A DNA stretch of 64,000 nucleotides, taken from NCBI GenBank assembly GCA_964543475.1, contig CAZIYJ010000008.1, positions 65,463 to 129,462 of the forward strand. The letters are read 5' to 3'. Origin of the DNA: JAYSYM01 sp964543475 (GTDB lineage: Bacteria > Bdellovibrionota > Bdellovibrionia > Bdellovibrionales > JAMPXM01). The notes under the pieces were generated by a model. It saw only the letters and a program-made list of their open reading frames with translations. It did no database searches and was not told the origin of the DNA. Of the stretch, positions 50,144 through 58,814 are shown piece by piece. Numbering within the stretch: the stretch's first letter is position 1; each line of letters opens with the position of its first letter. The position numbers were made by a program, and so were the translations under genes.

Positions 50144-50874
50144 TGGCAGCTCCAGTACGCCTCAAGGCAGTTAAACTCGCAAAAGCTTTTAAATCACGAA
50201 AAGTGGTTGATGGCGTCAGCTTTGAAATCGAAGCTGGGCAGATCGTTGGATTACTTGGTCCAAACGGCGCTGGTAAAACCACGAGCTTTTACATGGTTGT
50301 GGGCCTTGTCACACCGGATTCAGGTGATATCGAGCTCGACGGAAAATCAATTGCGCAGATGCCAATGTTTCAGCGTGCACGAGTGGGATTGAGTTATCTT
50401 CCGCAAGAGGCAAGTGTCTTTCGAAGGCTAACCGTTCGAGAGAATGTAATTGTCGCACTTGAGGCCCACGGTATTTCTGGAACAGCGAAGACCGAAAAAC
50501 TTGAAATGCTGCTCGAAGATTTTTCGATCACCCATATTCGCGATAGTTACGGTTACGCACTTTCAGGCGGAGAACGGCGACGAGTTGAAATTGCACGAGC
50601 TCTCGCGGGTGATCCAAAATTTATTCTCCTCGATGAACCCTTTGCGGGGATTGACCCAATTGCAGTGGCAGATATTCAGGGGATTATTCGCGGATTAAAA
50701 GCTCGCGGAATTGGAATTCTAATTACTGATCACAATGTTCGCGAGACCCTTGGTATCTGCGACTATGCGTATATTTTAAAAGACGGAAAAATTCAGGTCA
50801 CGGGAAGCGCAGACGAAGTGGCGAATAATGATATGGCTCGAAAGTTTTACTTAGGTGAAAACTTTAAGCTCTAA
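50143..50874 (+). CDS. lptB: LPS export ABC transporter ATPase
   Basis: LptB powers extraction of LPS from the inner membrane with LptF and LptG, which are not in this window. Motifs: Walker A GPNGAGKTT, Q-loop YLPQEASVF, signature LSGGERRRVEIARAL, Walker B FILLDEPFAGIDP and the switch His in LITDHNVRETL. YLPQEASVFRRLTVRENV is characteristic of LptB. The length of 243 residues is standard. It overlaps the LptC-LptA gene and precedes rpoN by 35 bases, the same order as in E. coli. Confidence 0.95.
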   Translation: MAAPVRLKAVKLAKAFKSRKVVDGVSFEIEAGQIVGLLGPNGAGKTTSFYMVVGLVTPDSGDIELDGKSIAQMPMFQRARVGLSYLPQEASVFRRLTVRENVIVALEAHGISGTAKTEKLEMLLEDFSITHIRDSYGYALSGGERRRVEIARALAGDPKFILLDEPFAGIDPIAVADIQGIIRGLKARGIGILITDHNVRETLGICDYAYILKDGKIQVTGSADEVANNDMARKFYLGENFKL

Positions 50875-50909
50875 AGAAGAAACTTAAATTCGCTCCAGGA
50901 GGAGAGAAG

Positions 50910-52340
50910 ATGGCTCAAGGCTTAAAACAAAGTATGAATCTGTCGCAGACGCTGCGGATGACTCCACAGCTTCAGCAGGCGATCAAGCTCCTTCAGTTAT
51001 CTCGAATGGAACTCGAGACGGCAGTTCGAAAAGAACTCGAAGAGAATCCGGTTTTAGAAGAAACTCCTGAAGGACCTGGTGAGGTTAACGAAGGTGAAGC
51101 GAATCAGGTAGAAGCTTCGGCGTCTGAAGCTCAGCAAGATCACGATCCACAGAAGCAAGATGAGTTCGATTGGGAAAACTATATCGATGCTCAGTATAAG
51201 CCATCACAAAGCATGGCTTCTGGCTCTGAAGAGATCATGAACTATGAAAATGTGATCACGACGACTGAAAGTCTTTATGATCACTTGATGTGGCAAATGC
51301 AACTTTTCGGATTTAATGACGAAGAGGCCTATTATGCGAGTATGCTCATCAGCTACATCGACGATGATGGTTACATCAAAGTTCCACTCGAGCAAATCGC
51401 TCAAGAAGAAAATGCGTCACTCGAAGAGCTCGCAAGCATTCTTCCATTTGTTCAAGAATTTGACCCACCGGGAGTTGGCGCGCGCGATTTAAAGGAATGT
51501 TTACTGATCCAAGCTAAACATTTACAAGAAGACACCCAAGACTTAGTACTTCTTTTAAACAATCATTTAAAAGATCTCGAGAAGAAAAACTACGAGGGAA
51601 TCGCAAAGGCAATGGGCCTAGCTCTCGAAGAAGTCATCGACATGTGCAAGATCATTTATTCAATGGACCCAAAGCCAGGTCGCGCGTACATGACGAACGA
51701 TACTCAGTTCGTTACGCCAGATGTTTACGTCTACAAAGTTGGTGAAGACTATATGGTTTCACTCAACGAAGACGGTCTTCCTCGACTTCGAATCTCAAAC
51801 TTCTACAAGAACGTTTTAAAGAGCGGCACCGGCGGAAAAAACGCAACCACTCAAGAATACGTCCAAGAAAAGTTGCGATCAGCTGTTTGGCTGATTAAAT
51901 CGATTCACCAGCGTCAGCGTACAATCTACAAAGTGTCTGAGAGTATCGTTAAGCATCAGCGTGATTTCTTTGATAAGGGGCCAGCGTTTATCAAACCGAT
52001 GATTTTGCGAGATATCGCTAACGATATCGGCATGCACGAATCAACGGTGAGTCGGGTCACAACTTCAAAGTATATGCATACCCCTCGCGGAATTTTTGAG
52101 CTGAAATACTTCTTCAACTCAGGAATTAACACTTCTGACGGAGACGCTTTAGCCAGCGAGTCAGTGAAACTTAAAATTAAAGAGTTAGTTTCGGCCGAAG
52201 ATACCAAGAATCCTCTCTCAGACCAAAAGATCGTAGAGCTTCTGAAGAAGGATGGGATCCAAATCGCACGTCGAACTGTGGCAAAATACAGAGACGTGCT
52301 GAAAATCCTTCCGTCGAGTAAGAGAAAGAAGTACTTCTAA
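50910..52340 (+). CDS. rpoN: RNA polymerase sigma-54 factor
   Basis: RpoN directs polymerase to -24/-12 promoters and needs an AAA+ activator such as the FHA activator at 29.6 kb. Region I is typical (MAQGLKQSMNLSQTLRMTPQLQQAIKLLQ, ELEENPVLEE). The core-binding region follows, then HESTVSRVTTSKYMHTPRGIFELKYFF (HTH) and the RpoN box ARRTVAKYRD near the C-terminus. The length of 476 residues is normal. AGGAGGAG lies eight bases or so before the ATG, a very strong site. Confidence 0.96.
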   Translation: MAQGLKQSMNLSQTLRMTPQLQQAIKLLQLSRMELETAVRKELEENPVLEETPEGPGEVNEGEANQVEASASEAQQDHDPQKQDEFDWENYIDAQYKPSQSMASGSEEIMNYENVITTTESLYDHLMWQMQLFGFNDEEAYYASMLISYIDDDGYIKVPLEQIAQEENASLEELASILPFVQEFDPPGVGARDLKECLLIQAKHLQEDTQDLVLLLNNHLKDLEKKNYEGIAKAMGLALEEVIDMCKIIYSMDPKPGRAYMTNDTQFVTPDVYVYKVGEDYMVSLNEDGLPRLRISNFYKNVLKSGTGGKNATTQEYVQEKLRSAVWLIKSIHQRQRTIYKVSESIVKHQRDFFDKGPAFIKPMILRDIANDIGMHESTVSRVTTSKYMHTPRGIFELKYFFNSGINTSDGDALASESVKLKIKELVSAEDTKNPLSDQKIVELLKKDGIQIARRTVAKYRDVLKILPSSKRKKYF

Positions 52341-52345
52341 GGGTC

Positions 52346-53914
52346 ATGGTTCTTGTTGCTGTAATTTTCGCCATTGCCACCATCATCGGGATTGCTCTCA
52401 CTGCAATCTCTATTCGTCTGCGCGACAAAGCCCAGATCCGTTTTGCTCAAGAAGAAGCCGCAGAAATTATTGATTCAGCAAAGGGCCTAGCGGCAGATGC
52501 TATGGCTGACGCAAAAGAGCGTGTCGAAGACTACGCAGAGCTCCTTAAAAATCAGAATCACCAAGAAGTGTCGCAGCTTGAGGCGAGAGTTGAACAACAA
52601 GAGCTTTCGTACCGAAAAAAGCGAAGCGAAGCCGACCGCACCTACAATATCGAGCAGCGCGAGATTCAAAAACAGAATGTGGGACTTGTTGAGCGTTCGA
52701 AAAAAATCGAAGCACGCCAAGCTCAGTATCGCGAGAAACGCGAAAAGGCCGAAGCGGTACGTAAAGAGTTAATTATTGAGCTTCAGCGCATCGGAAATTT
52801 GAACCCCGAAGAGATCAAAGCAGAAATAACTGCGGCTCGCGAAAATGAACTTCAAATCGAAGCAAAGAAAAAAGCGCATTTCTACGAAGAAGAAACAAAA
52901 GTTCAAGCTGAGGGTATTGCAAAACATATTCTCAACACTGTTTTCAATCGTTTCCCTCGAGAATCAAGCCTAGAGCGAGGAATCGGGACAGTTGAAATCG
53001 AAAACGAAGAGCAAAAGGCTCGAGTGTTCGGCAAAGACGGAATCAACCTCGCGACGTTAACCCAGCTTTGCGAAGTTGAGTTTAATCTTGGCGAGAACAA
53101 CGTTGTTCAAGTGGTTGGCTTCGATCCGGTACGGCGTGAGCTTGCGACCAGAACTTTAGAAAAAGTCGTCAAAGAGAAAAACGCAAATCCTGATTCGATC
53201 AAAAGACTTTTTGAGCGAACTCGCAGTGAAGTCTTTAGAAAGATTGATACTGACGGAAAGCGAATTGCAAATGAACTTGGCATGCAGGACATGGCGCCCG
53301 AAATTAAAAATATGCTCGGAAGCCTTCGCTATCGATACTCATTCGCACAGAATCAATATTTTCATGTGGGTGAAGTCGGCTGGCTCTGCGGACTTCTAGC
53401 CTCAGAGCTTCAATCAGTTGATTTCCGTTCAGCTAAGCGGGCGGGCCTTCTCCACGATGTAGGTAAAGCAATGGATCACGCCATCGAAGGTGGCCACGCA
53501 GTGATCGGCGCTGATTTTATTAAAAAGCATGGCGAAAAAGATAACATCGTTCATGCGGTTCGCTCGCATCACTATGAAGAACAACCAGCAACTGATCTCG
53601 CGTTCCTAGTCATCGCTGCTGATGCAATTTCTGGTGCTCGTCCTGGTGCTCGTAGGTCAACTGTAACTTCTTACAATCAAAAGATCGAAGCGCTTTCAAC
53701 GATCGCTGATGGCTTTAATGGTGTGCTACGCACAATGATCTTCAACGCTGGCCGCGAAGTGCGGGTCATTGTCGACTCTCGTAAGGTCACTGACGTTCAG
53801 TCGTTAAAACTCTGCCGCGACATCGCTGATAAGATCGAAATTGAGTGCTCTTACCCAGGACAAATCAAAGTCATGGTCGTCCGCGAAACCCACGCCCAGG
53901 CCCACGCTAAGTAG
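52346..53914 (+). CDS. rny: Ribonuclease Y-like protein (coiled coil, KH, HD)
   Basis: The order matches RNase Y: an N-terminal membrane helix (LVAVIFAIATIIGIALTAISI), a long coiled coil (about 30-190), a KH domain with GKDG in the GxxG loop (RVFGKDGINLATL), and an HD domain (RAGLLHDVGKAMDHA, HAVIGADFIKKHGE, HAVRSHHYEE). RNase Y starts mRNA decay at the membrane. The KH loop text departs from the usual IGREGRNIR. The HD His-Asp pair is intact. It starts six bases after rpoN, and RNase Y is rare in the E. coli-type rpoN-hpf neighbourhood. Confidence 0.88.
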   Translation: MVLVAVIFAIATIIGIALTAISIRLRDKAQIRFAQEEAAEIIDSAKGLAADAMADAKERVEDYAELLKNQNHQEVSQLEARVEQQELSYRKKRSEADRTYNIEQREIQKQNVGLVERSKKIEARQAQYREKREKAEAVRKELIIELQRIGNLNPEEIKAEITAARENELQIEAKKKAHFYEEETKVQAEGIAKHILNTVFNRFPRESSLERGIGTVEIENEEQKARVFGKDGINLATLTQLCEVEFNLGENNVVQVVGFDPVRRELATRTLEKVVKEKNANPDSIKRLFERTRSEVFRKIDTDGKRIANELGMQDMAPEIKNMLGSLRYRYSFAQNQYFHVGEVGWLCGLLASELQSVDFRSAKRAGLLHDVGKAMDHAIEGGHAVIGADFIKKHGEKDNIVHAVRSHHYEEQPATDLAFLVIAADAISGARPGARRSTVTSYNQKIEALSTIADGFNGVLRTMIFNAGREVRVIVDSRKVTDVQSLKLCRDIADKIEIECSYPGQIKVMVVRETHAQAHAK

Positions 53915-53961
53915 ATCGGCCGCGATGAGCGGCAAAACGTAAATTTAAACTCTAGATAAAC

Positions 53962-53996
53962 TCCGCGCCAGCGCGGAATAGCGACTTATCAGTCGC
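53962..53996. other. Two tandem hairpins in the rny-hpf gap
   Basis: TCCGCG pairs with CGCGGA (within 53962-53977) and GCGACT (53981-53986) pairs with AGTCGC (53991-53996), each with a small loop. They begin about 50 bases after the rny-like stop in a 323-base gap (53915-54237). No T-run follows. The rest of the gap is AT-rich and shows no ORF; it probably carries the hpf promoter, which I could not place. Confidence 0.45.
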
Positions 53997-54237
53997 AACA
54001 ATTCCTGAAATTACACGAGCTATTTTGATATCAGCAATCACCATCGAAATGTTGTTTTATACTCGCCACAATTTCAGCTGTGAATTCTCAATTCGAGACA
54101 TTCATTTCAGAGCGTTATGCTCCTTAGCTAAAAAATTTTTTGTCGAAATTCGAGGACAGTCTTAACAAACCCTCTGCTTTGGTCGGGCAAATTCCGATAG
54201 AGGAGTATCACTGCAAACCTTGAAAGGGGCAGATCCA

Positions 54238-54618
54238 ATGAAAGTTGATTTTTCGTTCAAGCACTTAGACGCGTCACAGGCACTTATGGGATACACCGAG
54301 GAGAAACTCGGCAAAATCGAAAAATTCGAACTGAAGCCCATGGAAGTGCACGTCGTCTACTCAATGCAGAGGCATGAGTGCATGATTGAGGTGGTAGTGC
54401 TTGAGGGCCGTCGTAAATTTAAAGCTACGTCGATTTCTAACGACTTCTATAAGGCAGTCGACAATATGATCAACAAGCTGACCCGTCAGATGTCGAAGGG
54501 TAAGAAAAAACTGAAATATCATAAGCGCCCAGAGCTATCGCACTATGGCCAGATTTCGCAGCTTACGCCTGAGCTCGAAACAGTTTACTCACCAGAGCGA
54601 TTGCGCAAAGTAGGCTAA
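54238..54618 (+). CDS. hpf: Ribosome hibernation-promoting factor
   Basis: This protein of the HPF/YfiA fold binds the 30S subunit and stores ribosomes in stationary phase. Visible pattern: MKVDFSFKHLDASQALMGYTEEKLGKIEKF, CMIEVVVLEGRRKFKATSISNDFYKAVDNMINKLTRQMSKGKKKLKYHK. The 126-residue length indicates a short-to-medium form, with a C-terminal tail of about 25 residues but no long-HPF dimerisation domain. ATG 54238 is supported by AAAGGGG about nine bases upstream. It closes the rpoN-hpf order shared with E. coli. Confidence 0.9.
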   Translation: MKVDFSFKHLDASQALMGYTEEKLGKIEKFELKPMEVHVVYSMQRHECMIEVVVLEGRRKFKATSISNDFYKAVDNMINKLTRQMSKGKKKLKYHKRPELSHYGQISQLTPELETVYSPERLRKVG

Positions 54619-54658
54619 TACCTTAAGCAGATTCATACTTACTAAGATTGGTTGACCC

Positions 54659-54694
54659 TTGATCTCCGGGCTTGATATTAAGTCCGGAGATCAA
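54659..54694. promoter_or_regulatory. 15-bp hairpin in the metK leader
   Basis: TTGATCTCCGGGCTT (54659-54673) pairs with AAGTCCGGAGATCAA (54680-54694) around a GATATT loop; 14 pairs are Watson-Crick and one is G-U. It ends 20 bases before the metK ATG, just ahead of the CGGGG ribosome-site region. There is no T-run. It does not match a SAM riboswitch that I know. Confidence 0.65.
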
Positions 54695-54714
54695 CATTTC
54701 CCGGGGTACACCAA

Positions 54715-55869
54715 ATGAAAGATTATCTCTTCACGTCTGAATCAGTCTCTGAAGGACACCCAGACAAAGTTTCTGATCAAATTAGCGATGCCGTTCTTGA
54801 TGCCATTCTCGCTCAAGATCCAAAAGGCCGCGTTGCTTGCGAAACTCTCGTTACAACAGGAATGGCAGTCGTTGCCGGAGAAGTAACGACAACAGCGCGA
54901 ATCGACGTACCAACAATCGTCCGCGGTGTGATCAAAGACATTGGTTACAACACTTCTGAAATGGGCTTCGATTATAAGAGCTGCGCAGTTCTCAACTCTC
55001 TCGGACAGCAAAGCCCTGATATCGCGATGGGTGTTGATGCAAAAGAGCAAGGTGCCGGCGACCAAGGAATCATGTTTGGTTATGCAGTCAACGAAACTGC
55101 TGAGCACATGCCTCTCTCGATCGATCTCTCTCACAAACTAGTAAAAGAATTAGCTCGCGTACGAAAAGCTGATCACAAATCTTTCCTTCGTCCCGATAGC
55201 AAGAGCCAAGTGACTGTCGAGTATGTCGATAACAAACCAAAGCGCGTTGATGCGATTGTTATCTCAACTCAGCACGATGAATTTGCGACACAAGAGATGA
55301 TTCGTGAATTGATCATGGATCAAGTTATTAAAAAAATGATTCCAGCTAACTGGATCGACTCAAAGACAAAATACTTCATCAACCCAACTGGCCGATTCGT
55401 TATCGGTGGTCCACACGGAGATTGCGGCCTCACGGGTCGTAAAATCATCGTTGATACTTACGGCGGTCACGGAGCGCACGGCGGGGGAGCTTTCTCAGGA
55501 AAAGATCCTTCGAAAGTTGACCGATCTGCTGCGTACGCTGCACGCCACATTGCTAAGAACATCGTTGCGGCCGGTCTTGCAGAACGATGCCTCATCCAGG
55601 TTTCTTACGCGATCGGTGTTGCGGAGCCAGTGAGTGTGATGGTGAACGAATTCGGAACCGGAAAAGTCTCGTCTGAAAACTTATCGAAAGCTGTTCGCGA
55701 GATCTGGAGCCTTAAGCCAGCTGCAATTATTCAGCAGTTTGATCTTTTGAAGCCTAAGTACCGAGCAACTGCTGCCTACGGCCATTTCGGTCGAACTGAA
55801 GAAGGCATGACTTGGGAAAAAACTGATAAAGTTCAGGCACTTCAGGAAGTCTGCAAGAACCTTAAGTAG
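54715..55869 (+). CDS. metK: S-adenosylmethionine synthetase
   Basis: MetK makes SAM from methionine and ATP. Signatures: FTSESVSEGHPDKVSDQISDAVLDA at the N-terminus, GAGDQGIMFGYA (SAM synthase signature 1) and GGHGAHGGGAFSGKDPSKVDRSAAYAARHIAKN (signature 2 region). The length of 384 residues is normal. A 15-bp hairpin lies in the leader. SAM is used by RlmN, encoded in the same window, among many others. The gene is followed by an intergenic repeat and hairpin. Confidence 0.97.
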   Translation: MKDYLFTSESVSEGHPDKVSDQISDAVLDAILAQDPKGRVACETLVTTGMAVVAGEVTTTARIDVPTIVRGVIKDIGYNTSEMGFDYKSCAVLNSLGQQSPDIAMGVDAKEQGAGDQGIMFGYAVNETAEHMPLSIDLSHKLVKELARVRKADHKSFLRPDSKSQVTVEYVDNKPKRVDAIVISTQHDEFATQEMIRELIMDQVIKKMIPANWIDSKTKYFINPTGRFVIGGPHGDCGLTGRKIIVDTYGGHGAHGGGAFSGKDPSKVDRSAAYAARHIAKNIVAAGLAERCLIQVSYAIGVAEPVSVMVNEFGTGKVSSENLSKAVREIWSLKPAAIIQQFDLLKPKYRATAAYGHFGRTEEGMTWEKTDKVQALQEVCKNLK

Positions 55870-55921
55870 GCAGGGCGCCCAGGCATCAGAGCCTGGCATC
55901 AAGGCAACAAGGCATGAAGTG

Positions 55922-55956
55922 AATATATTCGAGGGACTTCGTCCTTCGAATATATT
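55922..55956. repeat. 16-bp hairpin within a family-A-like intergenic block
   Basis: AATATATTCGAGGGAC (55922-55937) pairs with GTCCTTCGAATATATT (55941-55956), with one G-U pair and a TTC loop. The bases before it (55872-55920) contain GGCATCAGAGCCTGGCATC and GGCAACAAGGCATGAAG, echoing the family A units at 10.8 and 16.2 kb. It separates metK from the RHH gene. Confidence 0.7.
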
Positions 55957-55988
55957 GCAACGTATGGCAACATAGGCTAGAAAATCCC

Positions 55989-56195
55989 ATGGCCAAAAAA
56001 CAGGCAACCACGATCTATATCACCGAAGAACAGCAAGCGGCGCTCAAAGATTTGAATCGCCGCTCGAAAGTTCCGGTTGCGGAGTACATCCGAGAGGGAA
56101 TCAATTTGGTTCTCGAGAAGTATCGCGATCAATTGCCTGGGCAAATGGAGCTGGGCACGTCATTGGGGCTACCGAATGCGAAAGAAAAACGGTAA
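55989..56195 (+). CDS. Ribbon-helix-helix (CopG/Arc-type) DNA-binding protein
   Basis: The 68-residue protein has the RHH layout: a beta-strand (KQATTIYITEEQQAALKDLNRRS) then two helices (VPVAEYIREGINLVLEKYRDQL). These proteins dimerise and bind operators with the strand pair. The long hairpin immediately upstream could be its own operator. No toxin gene follows, so a toxin-antitoxin role is not supported; lepA is next. The start is plain, but no strong Shine-Dalgarno is seen. Confidence 0.8.
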   Translation: MAKKQATTIYITEEQQAALKDLNRRSKVPVAEYIREGINLVLEKYRDQLPGQMELGTSLGLPNAKEKR

Positions 56196-56251
56196 GGTTC
56201 TCGAAAGAATTTCAGCAGCATAAAACATCTAAGCAACCGAGCCAGAATTTA

Positions 56252-58051
56252 ATGGATCCAAAGTACATCCGAAATTTTTCAATCATCGCACATATCGATC
56301 ACGGTAAGTCGACTCTTGCGGATGGTCTTCTATCGCACACAGGTTCAGTTTCTGATCGCGAAAAGAAAGCTCAGTTCTTAGATAACATGGAGCTAGAGCG
56401 CGAACGCGGCATCACCATCAAAGCTCAAACAGTCCGTATGAACTACAAAGCTGATGATGGAATCGTATATCAATTAAATTTGATCGATACTCCGGGGCAC
56501 GTTGATTTCTCTTACGAAGTTTCACGAAGCCTTGCTGCCTGCGAAGGCGCTGTACTAGTTGTCGATGCTGCTCAAGGTGTTGAGGCACAAACTCTCGCCA
56601 ACGTTTACCTTGCGATTGAAAACAATCTCGAGATTATTCCAGTCTTAAACAAAATCGATCTTCCTTCAGCTGATCCTGAAGGCGTAAAAAAACAAATCGA
56701 AGAGACTATTGGCATTGATTGTAGCGAAGCCATTTCTGCGAGTGCCAAAGAACAAATTGGAATTCGCGAAATCCTCGAAGCTGTTGTTAAAAAAGTTCCC
56801 CCACCAAAAGCAGATCGTAGTTTACCCTTGCGCGCATTAACTTTCGATTCGTGGTTCGACCCATACCAAGGTGTCGTGATTCTTTGTCGTGTCATGGACG
56901 GCGAAGTTAAAAAAGGCGAGCGCATTAAGTTTTTGGCGACTGACAAGCAGTACGAAGTATTAAAGCTAGGTTCGTTTACTCCGTTTGCTACTGAATATCA
57001 GACTCTCCAAGCGGGAGAAGTGGGATATTTCATCTGTGGAATTAAAGACATCCGCGACGTTCAGGTCGGTGACACTGTTACAACGGCAGTAAGACCGGCG
57101 ACTCAGCCTTTGGCAGGATTTAAGAGAATTAAGCCAATGGTTTTCTCAGGCATTTTCCCAGTTGTCTCAACTGACTACGAAAATTTAAAAGTTGCTCTCG
57201 ATAAACTTTGTCTCAATGACTCAAGCTTAAGTTTCGAGGTTGAGAAATCAGCAGCACTCGGCTTTGGCTATCGTTGTGGATTTTTGGGCCTGCTTCACAT
57301 GGAGATCGTACAAGAGCGTCTCGAGCGCGAGTTCAATCTAAACTTGATCACAACGGCTCCGACAGTTGTGTACAAAGTCTTTACTCACGACGGTAAAGAA
57401 ATGCGCCTTGAGAACCCGGCGTTCTTACCTGATCCAACTAAGATTTTACGAATCGAAGAGCCTTACGTAAAAGTGACGGTTCACACTCCGTCAGAATTTA
57501 TCGGTGGCATTTTGAAGCTCTGCGAAGACAAGCGTGGCATTCAGCTTCAAATGAATTACGTCTCTGATAAGAAAGTGATGATCGAGTACAAGCTTCCGCT
57601 TAACGAGATGGTCATGGATTTCTATGATCGATTGAAGTCGATCTCTAAAGGTTACGCTTCTCTCGAGTATGAATTCATGGATTTCGAGGAGGGTGATCTC
57701 GAAAAGCTCGACATCCTCATTAACGGCGAGCCGATCGATGCACTTTCACTGATTGTGCATACATCAAAGGCAGTCACGCGTGGCCGAAAGCTTTGCGAGA
57801 AGATGAAAGAACTTATCCCAAGACAACAATTCCAAATCGCAATTCAAGCAGCGATTGGTGCGAAGGTTGTAGCGCGCGAGACGATTGGGGCACTCCGTAA
57901 AGACGTGACAGCAAAATGTTATGGTGGTGACATTTCTCGTAAACGTAAGCTCTTAGAGAAACAAAAAGAAGGTAAGAAGCGCATGAAGTCGGTGGGCAGC
58001 GTCGATGTGCCACAAGAAGCCTTCTTAGCGATTCTTAAAGTCGAGGATTAG
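56252..58051 (+). CDS. lepA: Elongation factor 4 (LepA)
   Basis: This translational GTPase is thought to act on stalled or mistranslocated ribosomes. G1 is AHIDHGKST, followed by RERGITIKAQTV, G3 DTPGHVDF and G4 NKIDLP. The LepA-specific C-terminal domain is present (KMKELIPRQQFQIAIQAAIGAKVVARETI, then DVTAKCYGGDISRKRKLLEKQKEGKKRMK). The length of 599 residues is standard. It is followed one base later by a signal-peptidase gene; a lepA-lepB operon also exists in E. coli. Confidence 0.97.
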   Translation: MDPKYIRNFSIIAHIDHGKSTLADGLLSHTGSVSDREKKAQFLDNMELERERGITIKAQTVRMNYKADDGIVYQLNLIDTPGHVDFSYEVSRSLAACEGAVLVVDAAQGVEAQTLANVYLAIENNLEIIPVLNKIDLPSADPEGVKKQIEETIGIDCSEAISASAKEQIGIREILEAVVKKVPPPKADRSLPLRALTFDSWFDPYQGVVILCRVMDGEVKKGERIKFLATDKQYEVLKLGSFTPFATEYQTLQAGEVGYFICGIKDIRDVQVGDTVTTAVRPATQPLAGFKRIKPMVFSGIFPVVSTDYENLKVALDKLCLNDSSLSFEVEKSAALGFGYRCGFLGLLHMEIVQERLEREFNLNLITTAPTVVYKVFTHDGKEMRLENPAFLPDPTKILRIEEPYVKVTVHTPSEFIGGILKLCEDKRGIQLQMNYVSDKKVMIEYKLPLNEMVMDFYDRLKSISKGYASLEYEFMDFEEGDLEKLDILINGEPIDALSLIVHTSKAVTRGRKLCEKMKELIPRQQFQIAIQAAIGAKVVARETIGALRKDVTAKCYGGDISRKRKLLEKQKEGKKRMKSVGSVDVPQEAFLAILKVED

Positions 58052-58052
58052 A

Positions 58053-58814
58053 ATGTCAAAGATCACAGCGAACAAAAAGTTTTGGACTGAAGGTTGGGGC
58101 TCGTTCGGTATCGCAATCGGTATCGCACTTCTTATTCGTTGGTCATTGATGGAAGCTTACGTAATTCCAAGTGCCAGCATGCTTCCCTCGCTTTTAATTC
58201 ATGACCACATCTTCGTAAATAAATTGGTTTACGGCGTTCGGGTGCCATTTAGCGAAAAGTGGCTTGTTGAATTCAAAAAACCAGTACGCGGTGAAGTCAT
58301 CGTCTTCAAATACCCTCTCGATAAGGGCACATTCTTTATCAAGCGAGTGGTTGGTGTACCTGGTGATGAAATTTCATATGAAAACGGAAAACTGATTCTC
58401 AACGGCAAGCAACTCGAAACTGCTGTACCCACTGAAGACGAAGAAAAAATGTTTACTCAGTTAAGAGATGCCGACTTCCGCGCTGGCGGCAATATTCTCG
58501 ATGCGACTGAAAACTACGTTCATTTGATGGAAAAACTTCCACCTGACTCTAATCATCCGCTTTTGCTTCGCAAAGGCGAGAGTTTTGGTAACAACAGTGG
58601 TCCTTGGACCGTTGGTGAGCGTGAACTCTTCGTGATGGGAGACAATCGTGACAACTCTCATGATTCTCGTCGTTGGGGTTTCGTTCCCGAAGAGAATGTT
58701 CTTGGTCGCGCCATGTTTGTTTGGCTGAGCTGCGAAGACACACTTCCCGTAGTTTCATTCTTGTGTAATCCCGCAACAATTCGCTGGAACCGCTTCTTCT
58801 ACAATGTTCGCTAG
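58053..58814 (+). CDS. lepB: Signal peptidase I, first of three
   Basis: This enzyme cleaves Sec/Tat signal peptides at the outer face of the inner membrane. One membrane helix (GSFGIAIGIALLIRW) precedes the catalytic Ser42 (IPSASMLPSL). The general base is Lys97 (FIKRVVGVPGD), and box E is VMGDNRDNSHDSRRWG. About 70 residues are inserted between boxes D and E. It follows lepA directly and overlaps the second copy by 11 bases, so all are expressed together. Confidence 0.93.
   Translation: MSKITANKKFWTEGWGSFGIAIGIALLIRWSLMEAYVIPSASMLPSLLIHDHIFVNKLVYGVRVPFSEKWLVEFKKPVRGEVIVFKYPLDKGTFFIKRVVGVPGDEISYENGKLILNGKQLETAVPTEDEEKMFTQLRDADFRAGGNILDATENYVHLMEKLPPDSNHPLLLRKGESFGNNSGPWTVGERELFVMGDNRDNSHDSRRWGFVPEENVLGRAMFVWLSCEDTLPVVSFLCNPATIRWNRFFYNVR

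Noticed and set aside
54619..54714. Known SAM riboswitch upstream of metK
   Set aside because: Only one simple hairpin is visible; the multi-helix junction or pseudoknot of SAM classes I, II or III is not seen.
55989..56195. RHH protein as antitoxin of a toxin-antitoxin pair
   Set aside because: No toxin-like ORF lies on either side; the next gene is lepA.
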